Positions 1-7,100 of a DNA stretch of 15,337 nt are shown in pieces. Origin of the DNA: Clostridia bacterium. Its GTDB lineage: Bacteria > Bacillota > Clostridia > UMGS1883. A program made the translations under genes and the position numbers. A model generated the notes under the pieces. It searched no databases and was not told where the DNA came from. It saw nothing but the letters and a program-made list of their open reading frames with translations. Where the stretch lies: contig JAJQCX010000181.1 of assembly GCA_021202495.1 (NCBI GenBank), forward strand, positions 1 through 15,337. Reading direction: 5' to 3'. Numbering within the stretch: the stretch's first letter is position 1; every line of letters begins with the position of its first letter.

Positions 1-37
1 GTATAACACATATTTCTCAAATAGCAAACATATTTTC

Positions 38-74
38 AAAAAAAATCCCAAAGTAATCGTTCGCTTTGGGATTT
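38..74 (-). terminator. Rho-independent terminator of the acyl-CoA synthetase gene
   Basis: On the minus strand a 9-bp stem (ATCCCAAAG at 45-53 pairing with CTTTGGGAT at 64-72, extendable by two A-T pairs) encloses a 10-nt loop and is followed by eight T residues (A38-A45 on the plus strand). It starts about 10 nt past the stop codon of the gene that ends at 85. Confidence 0.85.
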
Positions 75-84
75 CTTCATTTTC

Positions 85-2133
85 TCATTTCATCATTGAC
101 GCGGCTTTTAACCTTTTGAAAAATTCCTCGTCCGCCCTTTTTAAATTTACCGCTTTAAATTCCTCATTCACAAAGCAGTGCGTCGACTTTCCCTTGCACA
201 TAATCCTGCTTCCGCATTTTACAACGTACTCAAACTTCAGCTTAACCCCGTTAAATTCCTTGAGCCTCGTCTCAATTTCAAATGTGTCGCCGTAGTGCAG
301 CGGATGGAGATATTCCGCCTCAAGCTTGACCGTCGGAATCATAATGTGCTTCTTTTCCTCTTCAAAGCACGAGCAGTCCGTCTTCTCCATAAAGTCTATT
401 CGCGCCTCTTCAAAATAGCGCGTGTAGTTTGAATTGTGAACGACGTTCATCTTGTCCGTCTCGTAATAATTCACGCTGCGCTTGTAGGGCTCGATCGCCT
501 TTTCGCGGAAATCCATGTGTTTAATTTTCCCGCTTATCGTCTTGCTCATTTCGCCGATAAATTCGACCTTTCTTATGTGCTTATAAACCGCCGTGCGCGA
601 ATTTGAAAACGTCTGCAGCTCCTTTTTAAGCTGCTCCGATGCTTCAAAGCCCTCGTTTAACACGACCGTCGCCTTTATCGCCTGCCCGCGGTTTTTGTCG
701 GGAATGCCCGTCGCCGCGCATTCCAAAACCGCCGGATGCTCCATCAGAATGCTCTCAATCTCAAACGGGCTCACCCGAAATCCGCTGCTCTTTATCAAAT
801 CGTCCGCTCTGCCTACGAAGAAAATGTAGCCCTCCTCGTCGCGGTAAACAGTGTCGCCGGTGTGGTAAAAACCACCGCGCCATACATATTCATACTGCTT
901 GTCGTCTCCGCAGTAGCCCATAAACACGCCGTGGTGCGACCCGTCCTCCTTCGGAAACGCGACCAGCTCGCCAATCTCTTCCGCGTCCGCCGCGCTTCCG
1001 TCCTCGCGCACAATGCCGATGTTATAAAGCGGAGACGGCTTTCCTATCGATCCCGCCTTGGGGCGCGTATGCTCCAAATTTCCTACCATGAGCACGCTCT
1101 CCGTCTGCCCGAAGCCCTCAAAAATTTCAAGCCCCGTCATTTCGTATATCTTTTTAAACACCTCCGGATTTAACGCCTCGCCCGCCGTCGTAATATGTGT
1201 CAGGCTCGACAAATCATACTTTGTCATGTCGCGCTTTATGAAATAGCGGTAAACCGTCGGCGGTGCGCAAAACGTCGTCACGCGGTATTTTTCGATAACC
1301 GCCAGCATTCCGTCGGGTGTAAAGTTGTCAAAATCATAGACCATAACCGCGCAGCCGCACAGCCATTGCCCGTATATTTTGCCCCACGACGCCTTGCCCC
1401 AGCCCGTCTCCGCGACGCTCAAGTGAAGTCCGCCCTCTTTAACGCACTGCCAGCGCTTCGCCGTGATGATGTGCGCCAAAGGATAGGTAAAATCGTGCAT
1501 AACAGCCTTGGGGTACCCCGTCGTGCCGGAGGTAAAATAGAGAATCATCGCGTCACTCGCCTTTGTTTCAACTCTTTCAAATTTATCCGACGCCTTGTCA
1601 ACCTCCGCCGTAAAATCGATGCTTCCGTTGAGCCTGCCCTTAGGCGTTAAGACAGCCTCCAACGTCGGGCACTTTTCCTTTGCCTGCATCAGCTTTTCCG
1701 CAGCGCCCGATTCCAACGTACAAACCGCGTGACGCACCCCAACGGCGTTTATTCTGTAAACCATGTCCTCAACCGTCAGCATATGCGTTGCGGGAATGAT
1801 AATCGCGCCAATCTTGTGCAGCGCCGGCGCAACGTACCAGTATTCGTAATTGCGCTTTAATATCACAAGCACACGATCGCCGCGCTTTATCCCCTGCTCT
1901 GTAAATACGTTTGCCGCCTTGCTGCTCAATTTACTTATATCTTCAAATGTGAATTTTCTCTCGTTTCCCGAAACGTCGCACCACATAACCGCGCGCTCCT
2001 TCGGCGCAAGACGCGCCATTTCGTCAACAACGTCATATCCGAAATTAAAATTCTTCGGGTATTTCAGCGTAAAATCGCAGAGAACCCCGTTTTCGTCAAA
2101 TTTTTCATCACAATACTTCTTGTAAAGCTCCAT
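85..2133 (-). CDS. Acyl-CoA synthetase (AMP-forming) fused to a 4HBT hot-dog thioesterase
   Basis: A 682-residue, apparently two-domain cytosolic enzyme. Residues 1-550 are an AMP-binding acyl-CoA synthetase of the medium-chain/ACSM-like type. Visible motifs are the P-loop YFTSGTTGYPKAV (199-211), FGQTES (341-346), TGD (425-427), GRADDLIKSSGFRVSPFEIE (441-460) and the adenylation lysine in SKTISGKIKH (K536). Residues 554-682 form a complete 4-hydroxybenzoyl-CoA/YbgC-like thioesterase beginning YYETDKMNVVHNSNY, with the expected catalytic Asp at D560. The synthetase would make acyl-CoA from a carboxylic acid, ATP and CoA; the second domain would hydrolyse a thioester. The join has almost no linker. 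I chose ATG 2133 because AAGGAAG lies 8 nt upstream and the predicted transcription start (about 2152) excludes the TTG at 2157. The substrate cannot be read from the sequence. The gene stands alone, divergent from the small gene at 2517. Confidence 0.9.
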   Translation of the reverse strand: MELYKKYCDEKFDENGVLCDFTLKYPKNFNFGYDVVDEMARLAPKERAVMWCDVSGNERKFTFEDISKLSSKAANVFTEQGIKRGDRVLVILKRNYEYWYVAPALHKIGAIIIPATHMLTVEDMVYRINAVGVRHAVCTLESGAAEKLMQAKEKCPTLEAVLTPKGRLNGSIDFTAEVDKASDKFERVETKASDAMILYFTSGTTGYPKAVMHDFTYPLAHIITAKRWQCVKEGGLHLSVAETGWGKASWGKIYGQWLCGCAVMVYDFDNFTPDGMLAVIEKYRVTTFCAPPTVYRYFIKRDMTKYDLSSLTHITTAGEALNPEVFKKIYEMTGLEIFEGFGQTESVLMVGNLEHTRPKAGSIGKPSPLYNIGIVREDGSAADAEEIGELVAFPKEDGSHHGVFMGYCGDDKQYEYVWRGGFYHTGDTVYRDEEGYIFFVGRADDLIKSSGFRVSPFEIESILMEHPAVLECAATGIPDKNRGQAIKATVVLNEGFEASEQLKKELQTFSNSRTAVYKHIRKVEFIGEMSKTISGKIKHMDFREKAIEPYKRSVNYYETDKMNVVHNSNYTRYFEEARIDFMEKTDCSCFEEEKKHIMIPTVKLEAEYLHPLHYGDTFEIETRLKEFNGVKLKFEYVVKCGSRIMCKGKSTHCFVNEEFKAVNLKRADEEFFKRLKAASMMK

Positions 2134-2141
2134 CCAAAGCA

Positions 2142-2148
2142 CTTCCTT
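2142..2148 (-). promoter_or_regulatory. Ribosome binding site deciding the synthetase start
   Basis: AAGGAAG on the minus strand lies 8 nt before ATG 2133. It falls inside the reading frame if the upstream TTG (2157) is used, so it argues for the ATG. Confidence 0.75.
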
Positions 2149-2158
2149 TCTGCCCAAT

Positions 2159-2187
2159 ATATTACTGTCTCAAATATACTTTTTCAA
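2159..2187 (-). promoter_or_regulatory. Putative sigma-A promoter of the acyl-CoA synthetase gene
   Basis: TTGAAA (2182-2187) and TAATAT (2159-2164) are separated by 17 nt on the minus strand. The -10 matches the consensus at only 4 of 6 positions, but the implied start at about 2152 leaves a short leader holding just the ribosome binding site. Confidence 0.5.
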
Positions 2188-2332
2188 CAGTCAATTTTGT
2201 AAAATTTTTTGCTTTCACAACACCCGCCCGACATTTTGTCGCTTCAATAACCTCACACCCCAAATATGCCGTATTTCTCCCACATTTTTAACAATCTATA
2301 CACAATCTTCACAATTATTCGCTGTCTCAGTC

Positions 2333-2441
2333 GTAGGGCGGGGGGCTTGCTCCCGCCGTCCTGCGCCCGCAGGCGCCTCAAATTAAATTCCGCTCCGCGG
2401 AATTTTTCCTCAGCTTCACACTTCACACTTCACACTCCACA
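2333..2441 (+). repeat. Modular intergenic repeat, copy A
   Basis: Four modules occur in order: a GC hairpin (GGCGGG 2337-2342 / CCCGCC 2352-2357), a second hairpin (CCTGCG 2360-2365 / CGCAGG 2368-2373), a perfect 9-bp hairpin (AAATTCCGC 2385-2393 / GCGGAATTT 2397-2405), and four 7-bp tandem units (three CTTCACA, one CTCCACA; 2414-2441). The same order occurs at 5480 and 6345. Confidence 0.8.
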
Positions 2442-2516
2442 CTGATTCACACATTTCTCCCTCCCCGCGTACTATATACCAGAAGATACCCGCACGTTGG
2501 GAGGCTTTTAATTCAT

Positions 2517-2663
2517 ATGTATAAAAACCGCCGCCCCATTGGTCTGGGATGCCTGTTCTTCGTTACCGGAGTTTTCACCGCGCTTGTTTTCCCCCTGTGG
2601 CTTATCGCCGCAATAGAGGGCTTGATTATAATTATCTTCGGAATATCCTGCTGCCGAAAGTGA
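2517..2663 (+). CDS. Small hydrophobic membrane protein, 48 residues
   Basis: ATG 2517 to TGA 2661-2663 encodes a protein starting MYKNRRPIGLGC. After a basic N-terminus (K3, R5, R6) come two hydrophobic stretches, roughly residues 8-31 and 34-44, joined by a PLWLIAAIEG segment, and a CCRK end. This suggests a short hairpin in the membrane with a basic tail. GGGAGG (2499-2504) lies 12 nt upstream, a slightly long spacing. I do not recognise a named family. It sits 41 nt before the spoVM-like gene on the same strand and both precede one terminator, so the two are probably co-transcribed. A role in sporulation is inference from this pairing only. The length, composition and ribosome binding site make it a likely real gene. 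Confidence 0.65.
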   Translation: MYKNRRPIGLGCLFFVTGVFTALVFPLWLIAAIEGLIIIIFGISCCRK

Positions 2664-2704
2664 CAGGCATCCTCTTTTAATGTAAAAGGAGAGTGTAGTT
2701 TAAC

Positions 2705-2782
2705 TTGAAAATACTCGTCTTTAAAATGCCCAAATTCTTAGCCGGCATCACCCGCACCATCTTCGGCATGAAAAAAGTGTGA
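2705..2782 (+). CDS. spoVM: SpoVM-like sporulation morphogenetic peptide, 25 residues
   Basis: TTG 2705 to TGA 2780-2782 encodes 25 residues whose core, KMPKFLAGITRTIFG, aligns without gaps to Bacillus subtilis SpoVM (26 residues, core KLPKFLGGIVRAMLG as I recall it). The shared features are the MK start, the KxPKFLxGI segment with the conserved proline at position 9, the amphipathic helix after it and a basic tail. SpoVM binds the curved outer forespore membrane in the mother cell and anchors SpoIVA to begin spore coat assembly. AAGGAG (2686-2691) lies 13 nt upstream. An in-frame TAG at 2696-2698 rules out any longer form, so TTG is the start. The gene is far below usual gene-calling length limits. 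Identification rests on a remembered reference sequence. Confidence 0.85.
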   Translation: MKILVFKMPKFLAGITRTIFGMKKV

Positions 2783-2821
2783 AAAAACTCCCGCAGATTT
2801 AACCTCTGCGGGAGCTTTGTT
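2782..2821. terminator. Shared bidirectional terminator between spoVM and rarA
   Basis: A perfect 10-bp stem (CTCCCGCAGA 2788-2797 / TCTGCGGGAG 2805-2814) has a 7-nt loop. For the minus strand it is followed by six T residues (A2782-A2787), ending rarA strongly. For the plus strand the tail CTTTGTT is weaker but usable after spoVM. Confidence 0.88.
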
Positions 2822-4076
2822 ATCCCTTTATCTTTTTCCAATATTCCGCCGTTGCCGTCTCAACCTTGTTTTCCCCCGGCTTATAGTATTTTCTGTCCTT
2901 TATCCTATCCGGCAAATACTGCTGCTCAACATAGTGGTTCGGGTAGCTGTGGGGATATTTATACCCCTCGCCGTGCCCCAGCTTTTCCGCGCCGCCATAG
3001 TGCGTATCTCTCAAATGCTGCGGCACCTCGCCCGTGTCGCCCGACGCAATGTCGCCCATCGCCGCGTCGACCGCCTCAATCGCGCTGTTCGATTTTGGCA
3101 ACGTCGCCAACATTATCACAGCCTCCGCAAGCGGGATTCTCGCCTCCGGCAGACCCAGCTGCAGCGCCGCATCGACGCACGCCTTTGTTATCACAATCGC
3201 CTGCGGATACGCAAGCCCCACGTCCTCCGCCGCCATGACGAGGATTCGCCTGCAAACGCTCTGCAAATCGCCCACCGTTAAAAGCCGCGACATATAATGC
3301 ACAGCAGCGTCCGCGTCGCTCCCGCGCACCGATTTTTGAAACGCGCTCAAAACGTCGTAATGGTCGTCGCCGTCGCGGTCGTGCCGAAACGACTTTTTCC
3401 CCGTCGTCTCCTCCGCAAGCTCAAGCGTAATCGTTTTTACTCCCTTTTCGTCGCTCTTTGCCGAAAGCGCCGCGACCTCAAGCGCATTTAACGCCTTTCT
3501 CACATCACCCGACGACGAATTTGCAATGTGCTCCTTCGCCTCATCGGTCAAAACTATCTCAGCGTTTTCGTTGAGGCTCTTCACCGCCCGCTCCAGTGCC
3601 TCCGCAATGTCGCAGGGCTCCACGCTCTTAAATTCAAATACCGTGCAGCGCGACAAAATGGCGTTATAAACGTAAAAATACGGATTTTCCGTCGTCGAGG
3701 CAATCAGCGTCACGCGTCCGTTTTCAATGCATTCCAACAAGCTCTGCTGCTGCTTTTTGTTGAAATTCTGTATCTCGTCCAAATAAAGCAGCACCCCGTT
3801 CGCGCCCAATATCGACTGCGACTCATTGACGACCGCTTTCACGTCCGCAACGGAGGCGTTCGTCGCGTTCAGCTTGTAGAGCGCCTTGTTCGCCCTCTTT
3901 GCCGCAATGTTCGCCACCGTCGTCTTTCCCACGCCACTCGGTCCGTAAAAAATCATGTTCGGAATTTGCCCCGAATTTAAAATGCTCGACAAAATCTTCC
4001 CTTCGCCCAAAAGGTGCTTTTGCCCGACCACAAACGACAAATCGTCCGGTCTTATCCTGTCCGCCAACGGCTGCAT
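2820..4076 (-). CDS. rarA: Replication-associated recombination protein A (RarA/MgsA AAA+ ATPase)
   Basis: A cytosolic clamp-loader-like AAA+ ATPase acting at stalled replication forks. The 418-residue product starts MQPLADRIRPDDLSFVVGQ, typical of the family. It shows Walker A GPSGVGKTT (45-53), Walker B YLDEIQ (98-103), sensor-1 STTENP and a candidate arginine finger in LSRC (R143). The C-terminal half has the RarA tetramerisation-region features, with NSAIEAVDAAM, GEVPQHLRD and YKYPHSYPNHYV. The length is normal. I prefer ATG 4076, with GGTGA 5 nt upstream; a GTG at 4085 would add three residues but lacks a good ribosome site. It lies 53 nt after glyA on the same strand and has no promoter I can see, so it is probably read from the glyA promoter. 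Confidence 0.95.
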   Translation of the reverse strand: MQPLADRIRPDDLSFVVGQKHLLGEGKILSSILNSGQIPNMIFYGPSGVGKTTVANIAAKRANKALYKLNATNASVADVKAVVNESQSILGANGVLLYLDEIQNFNKKQQQSLLECIENGRVTLIASTTENPYFYVYNAILSRCTVFEFKSVEPCDIAEALERAVKSLNENAEIVLTDEAKEHIANSSSGDVRKALNALEVAALSAKSDEKGVKTITLELAEETTGKKSFRHDRDGDDHYDVLSAFQKSVRGSDADAAVHYMSRLLTVGDLQSVCRRILVMAAEDVGLAYPQAIVITKACVDAALQLGLPEARIPLAEAVIMLATLPKSNSAIEAVDAAMGDIASGDTGEVPQHLRDTHYGGAEKLGHGEGYKYPHSYPNHYVEQQYLPDRIKDRKYYKPGENKVETATAEYWKKIKG

Positions 4077-4129
4077 AATCTTCACCCACTTTAAATAAAG
4101 GAGCCGCCGCTTCCGGCAGCCCCATAATT

Positions 4130-5368
4130 TTATTCATATAAAGGGTATTTCGCGCAAAGCTTCGCAACTCTTTCTCTCACCGCGTCCGCCGAATTTTCAT
4201 AATCCGCAATCGTAAGATAAATCAAATCGCCGATCTCTATCATATCCTCTTCAACCATTCCGCGCGATGTTAACGCCGGCGTTCCTATTCTTATTCCGCT
4301 CGCAATGCTCGGCTTTTCCGGGTCAAACGGAATCGCGTTCTTGTTGACGGTGATGCCCACCTCGTCAAGACGGTGCTCCGCTTCCTTGCCGCTTATCTTA
4401 AACGGTCTCAAATCAACAAGCATCAAATGGTTGTCCGTTCCGCCGGAAACCAGGTCAAAGCCCTTTTCCAACAGCGTCTTTGACAGCACGCTCGCATTCT
4501 TCACAATCTGCGCCTGATACGCCTTAAATTCATCGGTCAGCGCTTCCTTAAAGCAAACGGCTTTCGCCGCGATAACGTGCATCAACGGTCCTCCCTGAAT
4601 GCCCGGGAATACCGCTTTGTTTATCATTTTCGCGTGTTCTTCCTTGCAAAGGATAAGTCCGCCTCTCGGGCCGCGCAGCGTCTTATGCGTCGTCGTCGTC
4701 ACAAAATCCGCATACGGCACAGGCGACGGATGCAGCCCCGCCGCAACAAGTCCCGCAATGTGCGCCATGTCAACCATGAAATACGCGCCGACCTCTTTTG
4801 CAATCTCCGCGAATTTTTCAAAATCAATCGTTCTCGGATATGCGCTCGCGCCCGCCAAAATGAGCTTGGGCTTGCACTCAAGAGCAATTCTTCTTACTTC
4901 ATCGTAATCTATAACCTGCTCCGCCTCGGTCACGCCGTAGGGCACAATGTTAAAATATTTTCCGCTCATGTTCACCGGGCTTCCGTGCGACAGATGACCG
5001 CCGTGCGCCAAGCTCATCGAAAGCACCGTGTCACCGGGCTGCAATGCAGCGAAAAACACCGCCATGTTAGCCTGCGCGCCGCTGTGCGGCTGAACGTTCG
5101 CGTGCTCCGCCCCGAAAAGCTCCTTCGCCCTCTCAATTGCCAAATTTTCAACAACGTCCACATATTCGCAGCCGCCGTAATATCTCTTCCCCGGGTACCC
5201 TTCGGCATATTTATTTGTCAGCGGACTTCCCATCGCCTGCATAACAGCCTCGCTCACAAGATTTTCCGACGCAATGAGCTCCAGCTTATTTCTCTGCCGT
5301 CCAAGCTCTGACATCATAGCCTCATATACGTCATTGTCAACCTCGCGTACCTTATCAAAATTCAACAT
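4130..5368 (-). CDS. glyA: Serine hydroxymethyltransferase
   Basis: This PLP enzyme interconverts serine plus tetrahydrofolate and glycine plus 5,10-methylene-tetrahydrofolate, supplying one-carbon units in the cytosol. The product has 412 residues, a normal bacterial length. Visible features are LIASENLVS near the N-terminus, the GYPGKRYYGGCEYVD substrate loop (58-72), HSGAQANMAV, the PLP-binding Asp in VDMAHIAGL (D200) and the Schiff-base lysine in TTTTHKTLRGPRGG (K229). ATG 5368 is chosen because GGAGG (5376-5380) sits 7 nt upstream; a frame-matched start at 5386 would place that site inside the gene. A strong promoter lies just upstream with a leader of about 25 nt, too short for a glycine riboswitch or T-box. 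It is the first gene of a glyA-rarA unit. Confidence 0.97.
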   Translation of the reverse strand: MLNFDKVREVDNDVYEAMMSELGRQRNKLELIASENLVSEAVMQAMGSPLTNKYAEGYPGKRYYGGCEYVDVVENLAIERAKELFGAEHANVQPHSGAQANMAVFFAALQPGDTVLSMSLAHGGHLSHGSPVNMSGKYFNIVPYGVTEAEQVIDYDEVRRIALECKPKLILAGASAYPRTIDFEKFAEIAKEVGAYFMVDMAHIAGLVAAGLHPSPVPYADFVTTTTHKTLRGPRGGLILCKEEHAKMINKAVFPGIQGGPLMHVIAAKAVCFKEALTDEFKAYQAQIVKNASVLSKTLLEKGFDLVSGGTDNHLMLVDLRPFKISGKEAEHRLDEVGITVNKNAIPFDPEKPSIASGIRIGTPALTSRGMVEEDMIEIGDLIYLTIADYENSADAVRERVAKLCAKYPLYE

Positions 5369-5375
5369 AATCAAA

Positions 5376-5380
5376 CCTCC
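5376..5380 (-). promoter_or_regulatory. Ribosome binding site deciding the glyA start
   Basis: GGAGG on the minus strand, 7 nt before ATG 5368, excludes the six-residue extension starting at 5386. Confidence 0.85.
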
Positions 5381-5400
5381 GTCCAAAAAAATCTTAATAT

Positions 5401-5429
5401 ATTATACACATTTTCTCTTTCATAAGCAA
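5401..5429 (-). promoter_or_regulatory. Sigma-A promoter of glyA-rarA
   Basis: TTGCTT (5424-5429) and a perfect TATAAT (5401-5406) are separated by 17 nt on the minus strand. Transcription would start near 5394. Confidence 0.85.
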
Positions 5430-5479
5430 GACTTTTATGATAAAATAAATCATATTTTCAAGCGTCCCACTGTTGCCGT

Positions 5480-5649
5480 TGTACGGGCGGGGCTTATCTC
5501 CGCCCACTCCTGACGTTTCCCACTCTTTACTTACAAATTCCACTCCGCCGCAATCACAATTCCCCGCGCCCGCAGGCGCATATATTCAAATTTTGCTTTG
5601 CAAAATTTGTTCCTTAACTCCACACTCCACTCTCAACACTACACACTCA
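5480..5649 (+). repeat. Modular intergenic repeat, copy B
   Basis: TGTAC leads into the GC hairpin (GGGCGG 5485-5490 / CCGCCC 5500-5505). About 55 nt of unrelated sequence follow, then a second hairpin (GCGCC 5566-5570 / GGCGC 5575-5579), a perfect 10-bp AT hairpin (CAAATTTTGC 5587-5596 / GCAAAATTTG 5600-5609) and degenerate CACTCCA-type 7-bp units (about 5617-5649). The module order is as in copies A and C. Confidence 0.78.
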
Positions 5650-5677
5650 AACAAAATCTATCACAGGAGAAATTCTT

Positions 5678-6307
5678 ATGGATAAAAAAGAACGCGCCCT
5701 CCGCTTCGCGCAAACTTTAAATGAAATATATCCCGACGCCGTCTGCTCGCTCGATTACGAAACGCCGTTTCGTCTGCTCTGCGCGGTTCAGCTTTCCGCA
5801 CAGTGTACCGACGCGCGCGTCAACCTAGTCACTCCCGCGCTTTTTGAGCGTTACCCTTCTTCTGCGGAAATGGCAGACGCAGACCTTTCCGAACTTGAGG
5901 AAATCATAAAGCCCTGCGGCTTTTATCATAATAAAGCGAAAAACCTCATCGCCTGCGCCAAGCGTATCGAGGAGGTCTACGGCGGTAACGTTCCCGACAA
6001 TATGGACGATCTTTTAACACTCGCCGGCGTCGGACGCAAAACGGCAAACCTTGTTTTGGGCGACATCTATAACCAAGGCGGAATGGTGATAGATACCCAC
6101 GCCAAGCGCATTTTAAACCGCATGGGCTTGACCGAATTTGACGACCCCGTCAAAATTGAGTTCGATACGGAAAAGCTTTTCCCCCGCGAAATGCAGTCGG
6201 GTTTTTGTCACCGCATTGTCCTTTTCGGCAGAGACACCTGCTCCGCCCGAAAACCCAAATGCGCCGCCTGCCCCGCCTCATCCTATTGCCCGAAAATCAT
6301 AAAATAA
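5678..6307 (+). CDS. nth: Endonuclease III (DNA glycosylase/AP lyase)
   Basis: A base-excision repair enzyme that removes oxidised pyrimidines and cleaves the abasic site. The 209-residue product matches the family length. It has the helix-hairpin-helix LLTLAGVGRKTANLVLG (112-128) with catalytic lysine K121, the catalytic aspartate D139 in VIDTHAKR, and a C-terminal 4Fe-4S motif with cysteines 188, 195, 198 and 204 in the canonical C-X6-C-X2-C-X5-C spacing. Each of these is offset by one from E. coli Nth. AGGAGA lies close upstream of the ATG. The gene is flanked on both sides by full copies of the modular repeat and is convergent with the tRNA cluster, sharing the terminator at 6494-6529. 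Confidence 0.97.
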   Translation: MDKKERALRFAQTLNEIYPDAVCSLDYETPFRLLCAVQLSAQCTDARVNLVTPALFERYPSSAEMADADLSELEEIIKPCGFYHNKAKNLIACAKRIEEVYGGNVPDNMDDLLTLAGVGRKTANLVLGDIYNQGGMVIDTHAKRILNRMGLTEFDDPVKIEFDTEKLFPREMQSGFCHRIVLFGRDTCSARKPKCAACPASSYCPKIIK

Positions 6308-6344
6308 ATCGGCGCACAACCTGTCAATTACGCACCTCCTCGGT

Positions 6345-6490
6345 TGTAGGGCGGGGGTTTATCCCCCGCCGCCTGCGCCGCAGGCGCTTAAATTCAAATT
6401 TTGCACAGCAAAATTTGTACCTCAACTCCACTCTCCACACTCCACTCTCCACACTCCACTCTCCACACTCCACTCTCCACACTCCACACT
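6345..6490 (+). repeat. Modular intergenic repeat, copy C, with 14-bp tandem array
   Basis: The GC hairpin is a perfect 8-bp stem (GGCGGGGG 6350-6357 / CCCCCGCC 6363-6370). The second hairpin is GCCTGC 6371-6376 / GCAGGC 6380-6385. The AT hairpin is CAAATTTTGC 6395-6404 / GCAAAATTTG 6408-6417. Then four identical copies of the 14-mer CTCCACTCTCCACA run from 6426 to 6481, followed by half a unit to 6490. Confidence 0.88.
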
Positions 6491-6493
6491 AAC

Positions 6494-6529
6494 AAAAAAT
6501 GCTTTGCAAAAATTTGCAAAGCATTTTTT
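6494..6529. terminator. Bidirectional terminator between nth and the tRNA cluster
   Basis: AAAAAATGCTTTGCAAA (6494-6510) is perfectly complementary to 6513-6529, giving a long hairpin with A and T tracts on both sides. It can end transcription from nth and from the tRNA genes, and it directly abuts the CCA end of tRNA-Lys. Confidence 0.85.
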
Positions 6530-6604
6530 GGTGAGACACGCGGGAATCGAACCCGCGACAACTTGATTAAAAGTCAAGTGCTCTACCGACTGAGCTAGTG
6601 TCCC
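6529..6604 (-). tRNA. tRNA-Lys (anticodon TTT)
   Basis: A full cloverleaf: acceptor GGGACAC/GTGTCTC with one G-U pair, anticodon stem CTTGA/TCAAG around loop CTTTTAA, T-arm GCGGG-TTCGATT-CCCGC, discriminator A and encoded CCA. It is the last gene of the cluster. Confidence 0.97.
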
Positions 6605-6607
6605 ATA

Positions 6608-6682
6608 TGGCTGGACCGGCGGGATTTGAACCCACGAATACCGGAGTCAAAGTCCGGTGCCTTACCGCTTGGCTACGGTCCA
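6608..6682 (-). tRNA. tRNA-Gln (anticodon TTG)
   Basis: Acceptor TGGACCG/CGGTCCA with the weak U1-A72 pair typical of tRNA-Gln, anticodon stem CCGGA/TCCGG around CTTTGAC, discriminator G and encoded CCA. Only 3 nt separate it from tRNA-Lys, so the two must be cut from one transcript. Confidence 0.97.
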
Positions 6683-6683
6683 A

Positions 6684-6707
6684 AATAAAAGAGCGTGTCC
6701 CGCGCTC
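6684..6707 (-). terminator. Weak putative terminator inside the tRNA cluster
   Basis: On the minus strand a 5-bp stem (GAGCG/CGCTC, 6691-6695 and 6703-6707) with a 7-nt loop is followed by TTTTATTTT. It could partly separate Gly-Arg-His from Gln-Lys. The stem is short, and I see no promoter for Gln-Lys in the 138-nt spacer (6683-6820). Confidence 0.3.
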
Positions 6708-6820
6708 CGGACCCATTGCTGCAAAACACTCTCCTGTTTTTCCGATCTTTCCTCTGCGGAAAACACCGCCGCCCTGACACAACGCGTTTTTAAATACGTT
6801 TTCCGGTACTTTTTTATAAA

Positions 6821-6898
<78 letters not shown>

Positions 6899-6906
6899 AA
6901 ATAAAA

Positions 6907-6983
<77 letters not shown>

Positions 6984-6989
6984 GTTTAT

Positions 6990-7063
<74 letters not shown>

Positions 7064-7072
7064 AAATTTATT

Positions 7073-7091
7073 CGCTTGCCAAAGTCAAGCG
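7073..7091 (-). other. Hairpin in the leader of the tRNA transcript
   Basis: CGCTTG and CAAGCG form a 6-bp stem with a 7-nt loop on the minus strand. It fills most of the about 30-nt leader between the predicted start (near 7094) and tRNA-Gly. It may guide 5' processing; that is inference. Confidence 0.5.
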
Positions 7092-7100
7092 ACAGGTAGT

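Larger units (their letters stand above)
2134..2516. other. Divergent intergenic region, no gene seen
   Basis: It holds the synthetase promoter, a small hairpin (CGACA/TGTCG, 2229-2241), repeat copy A and the leader of the 48-residue gene. In that leader CGTACTAT (2468-2475) resembles a sigma-E -10 element at 6 of 8 positions, without a convincing -35. I see no coding potential. Confidence 0.6.
5369..5677. other. Intergenic region between glyA and nth
   Basis: It holds the glyA promoter and ribosome site at the left, repeat copy B in the middle and right, and AGGAGA just before the nth ATG at 5678. I find no clear promoter for nth and no coding potential. Confidence 0.6.

Noticed and set aside
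2134..2157. Upstream TTG start for the acyl-CoA synthetase
   Set aside because: The ribosome site would lie inside the gene and the predicted transcript begins after this codon.
5369..5400. Glycine riboswitch or T-box before glyA
   Set aside because: The promoter leaves a leader of only about 25 nt, too short for either.
6426..6490. Possible CRISPR array
   Set aside because: The units are directly adjacent with no spacers and no cas genes are present; it is a tandem repeat.
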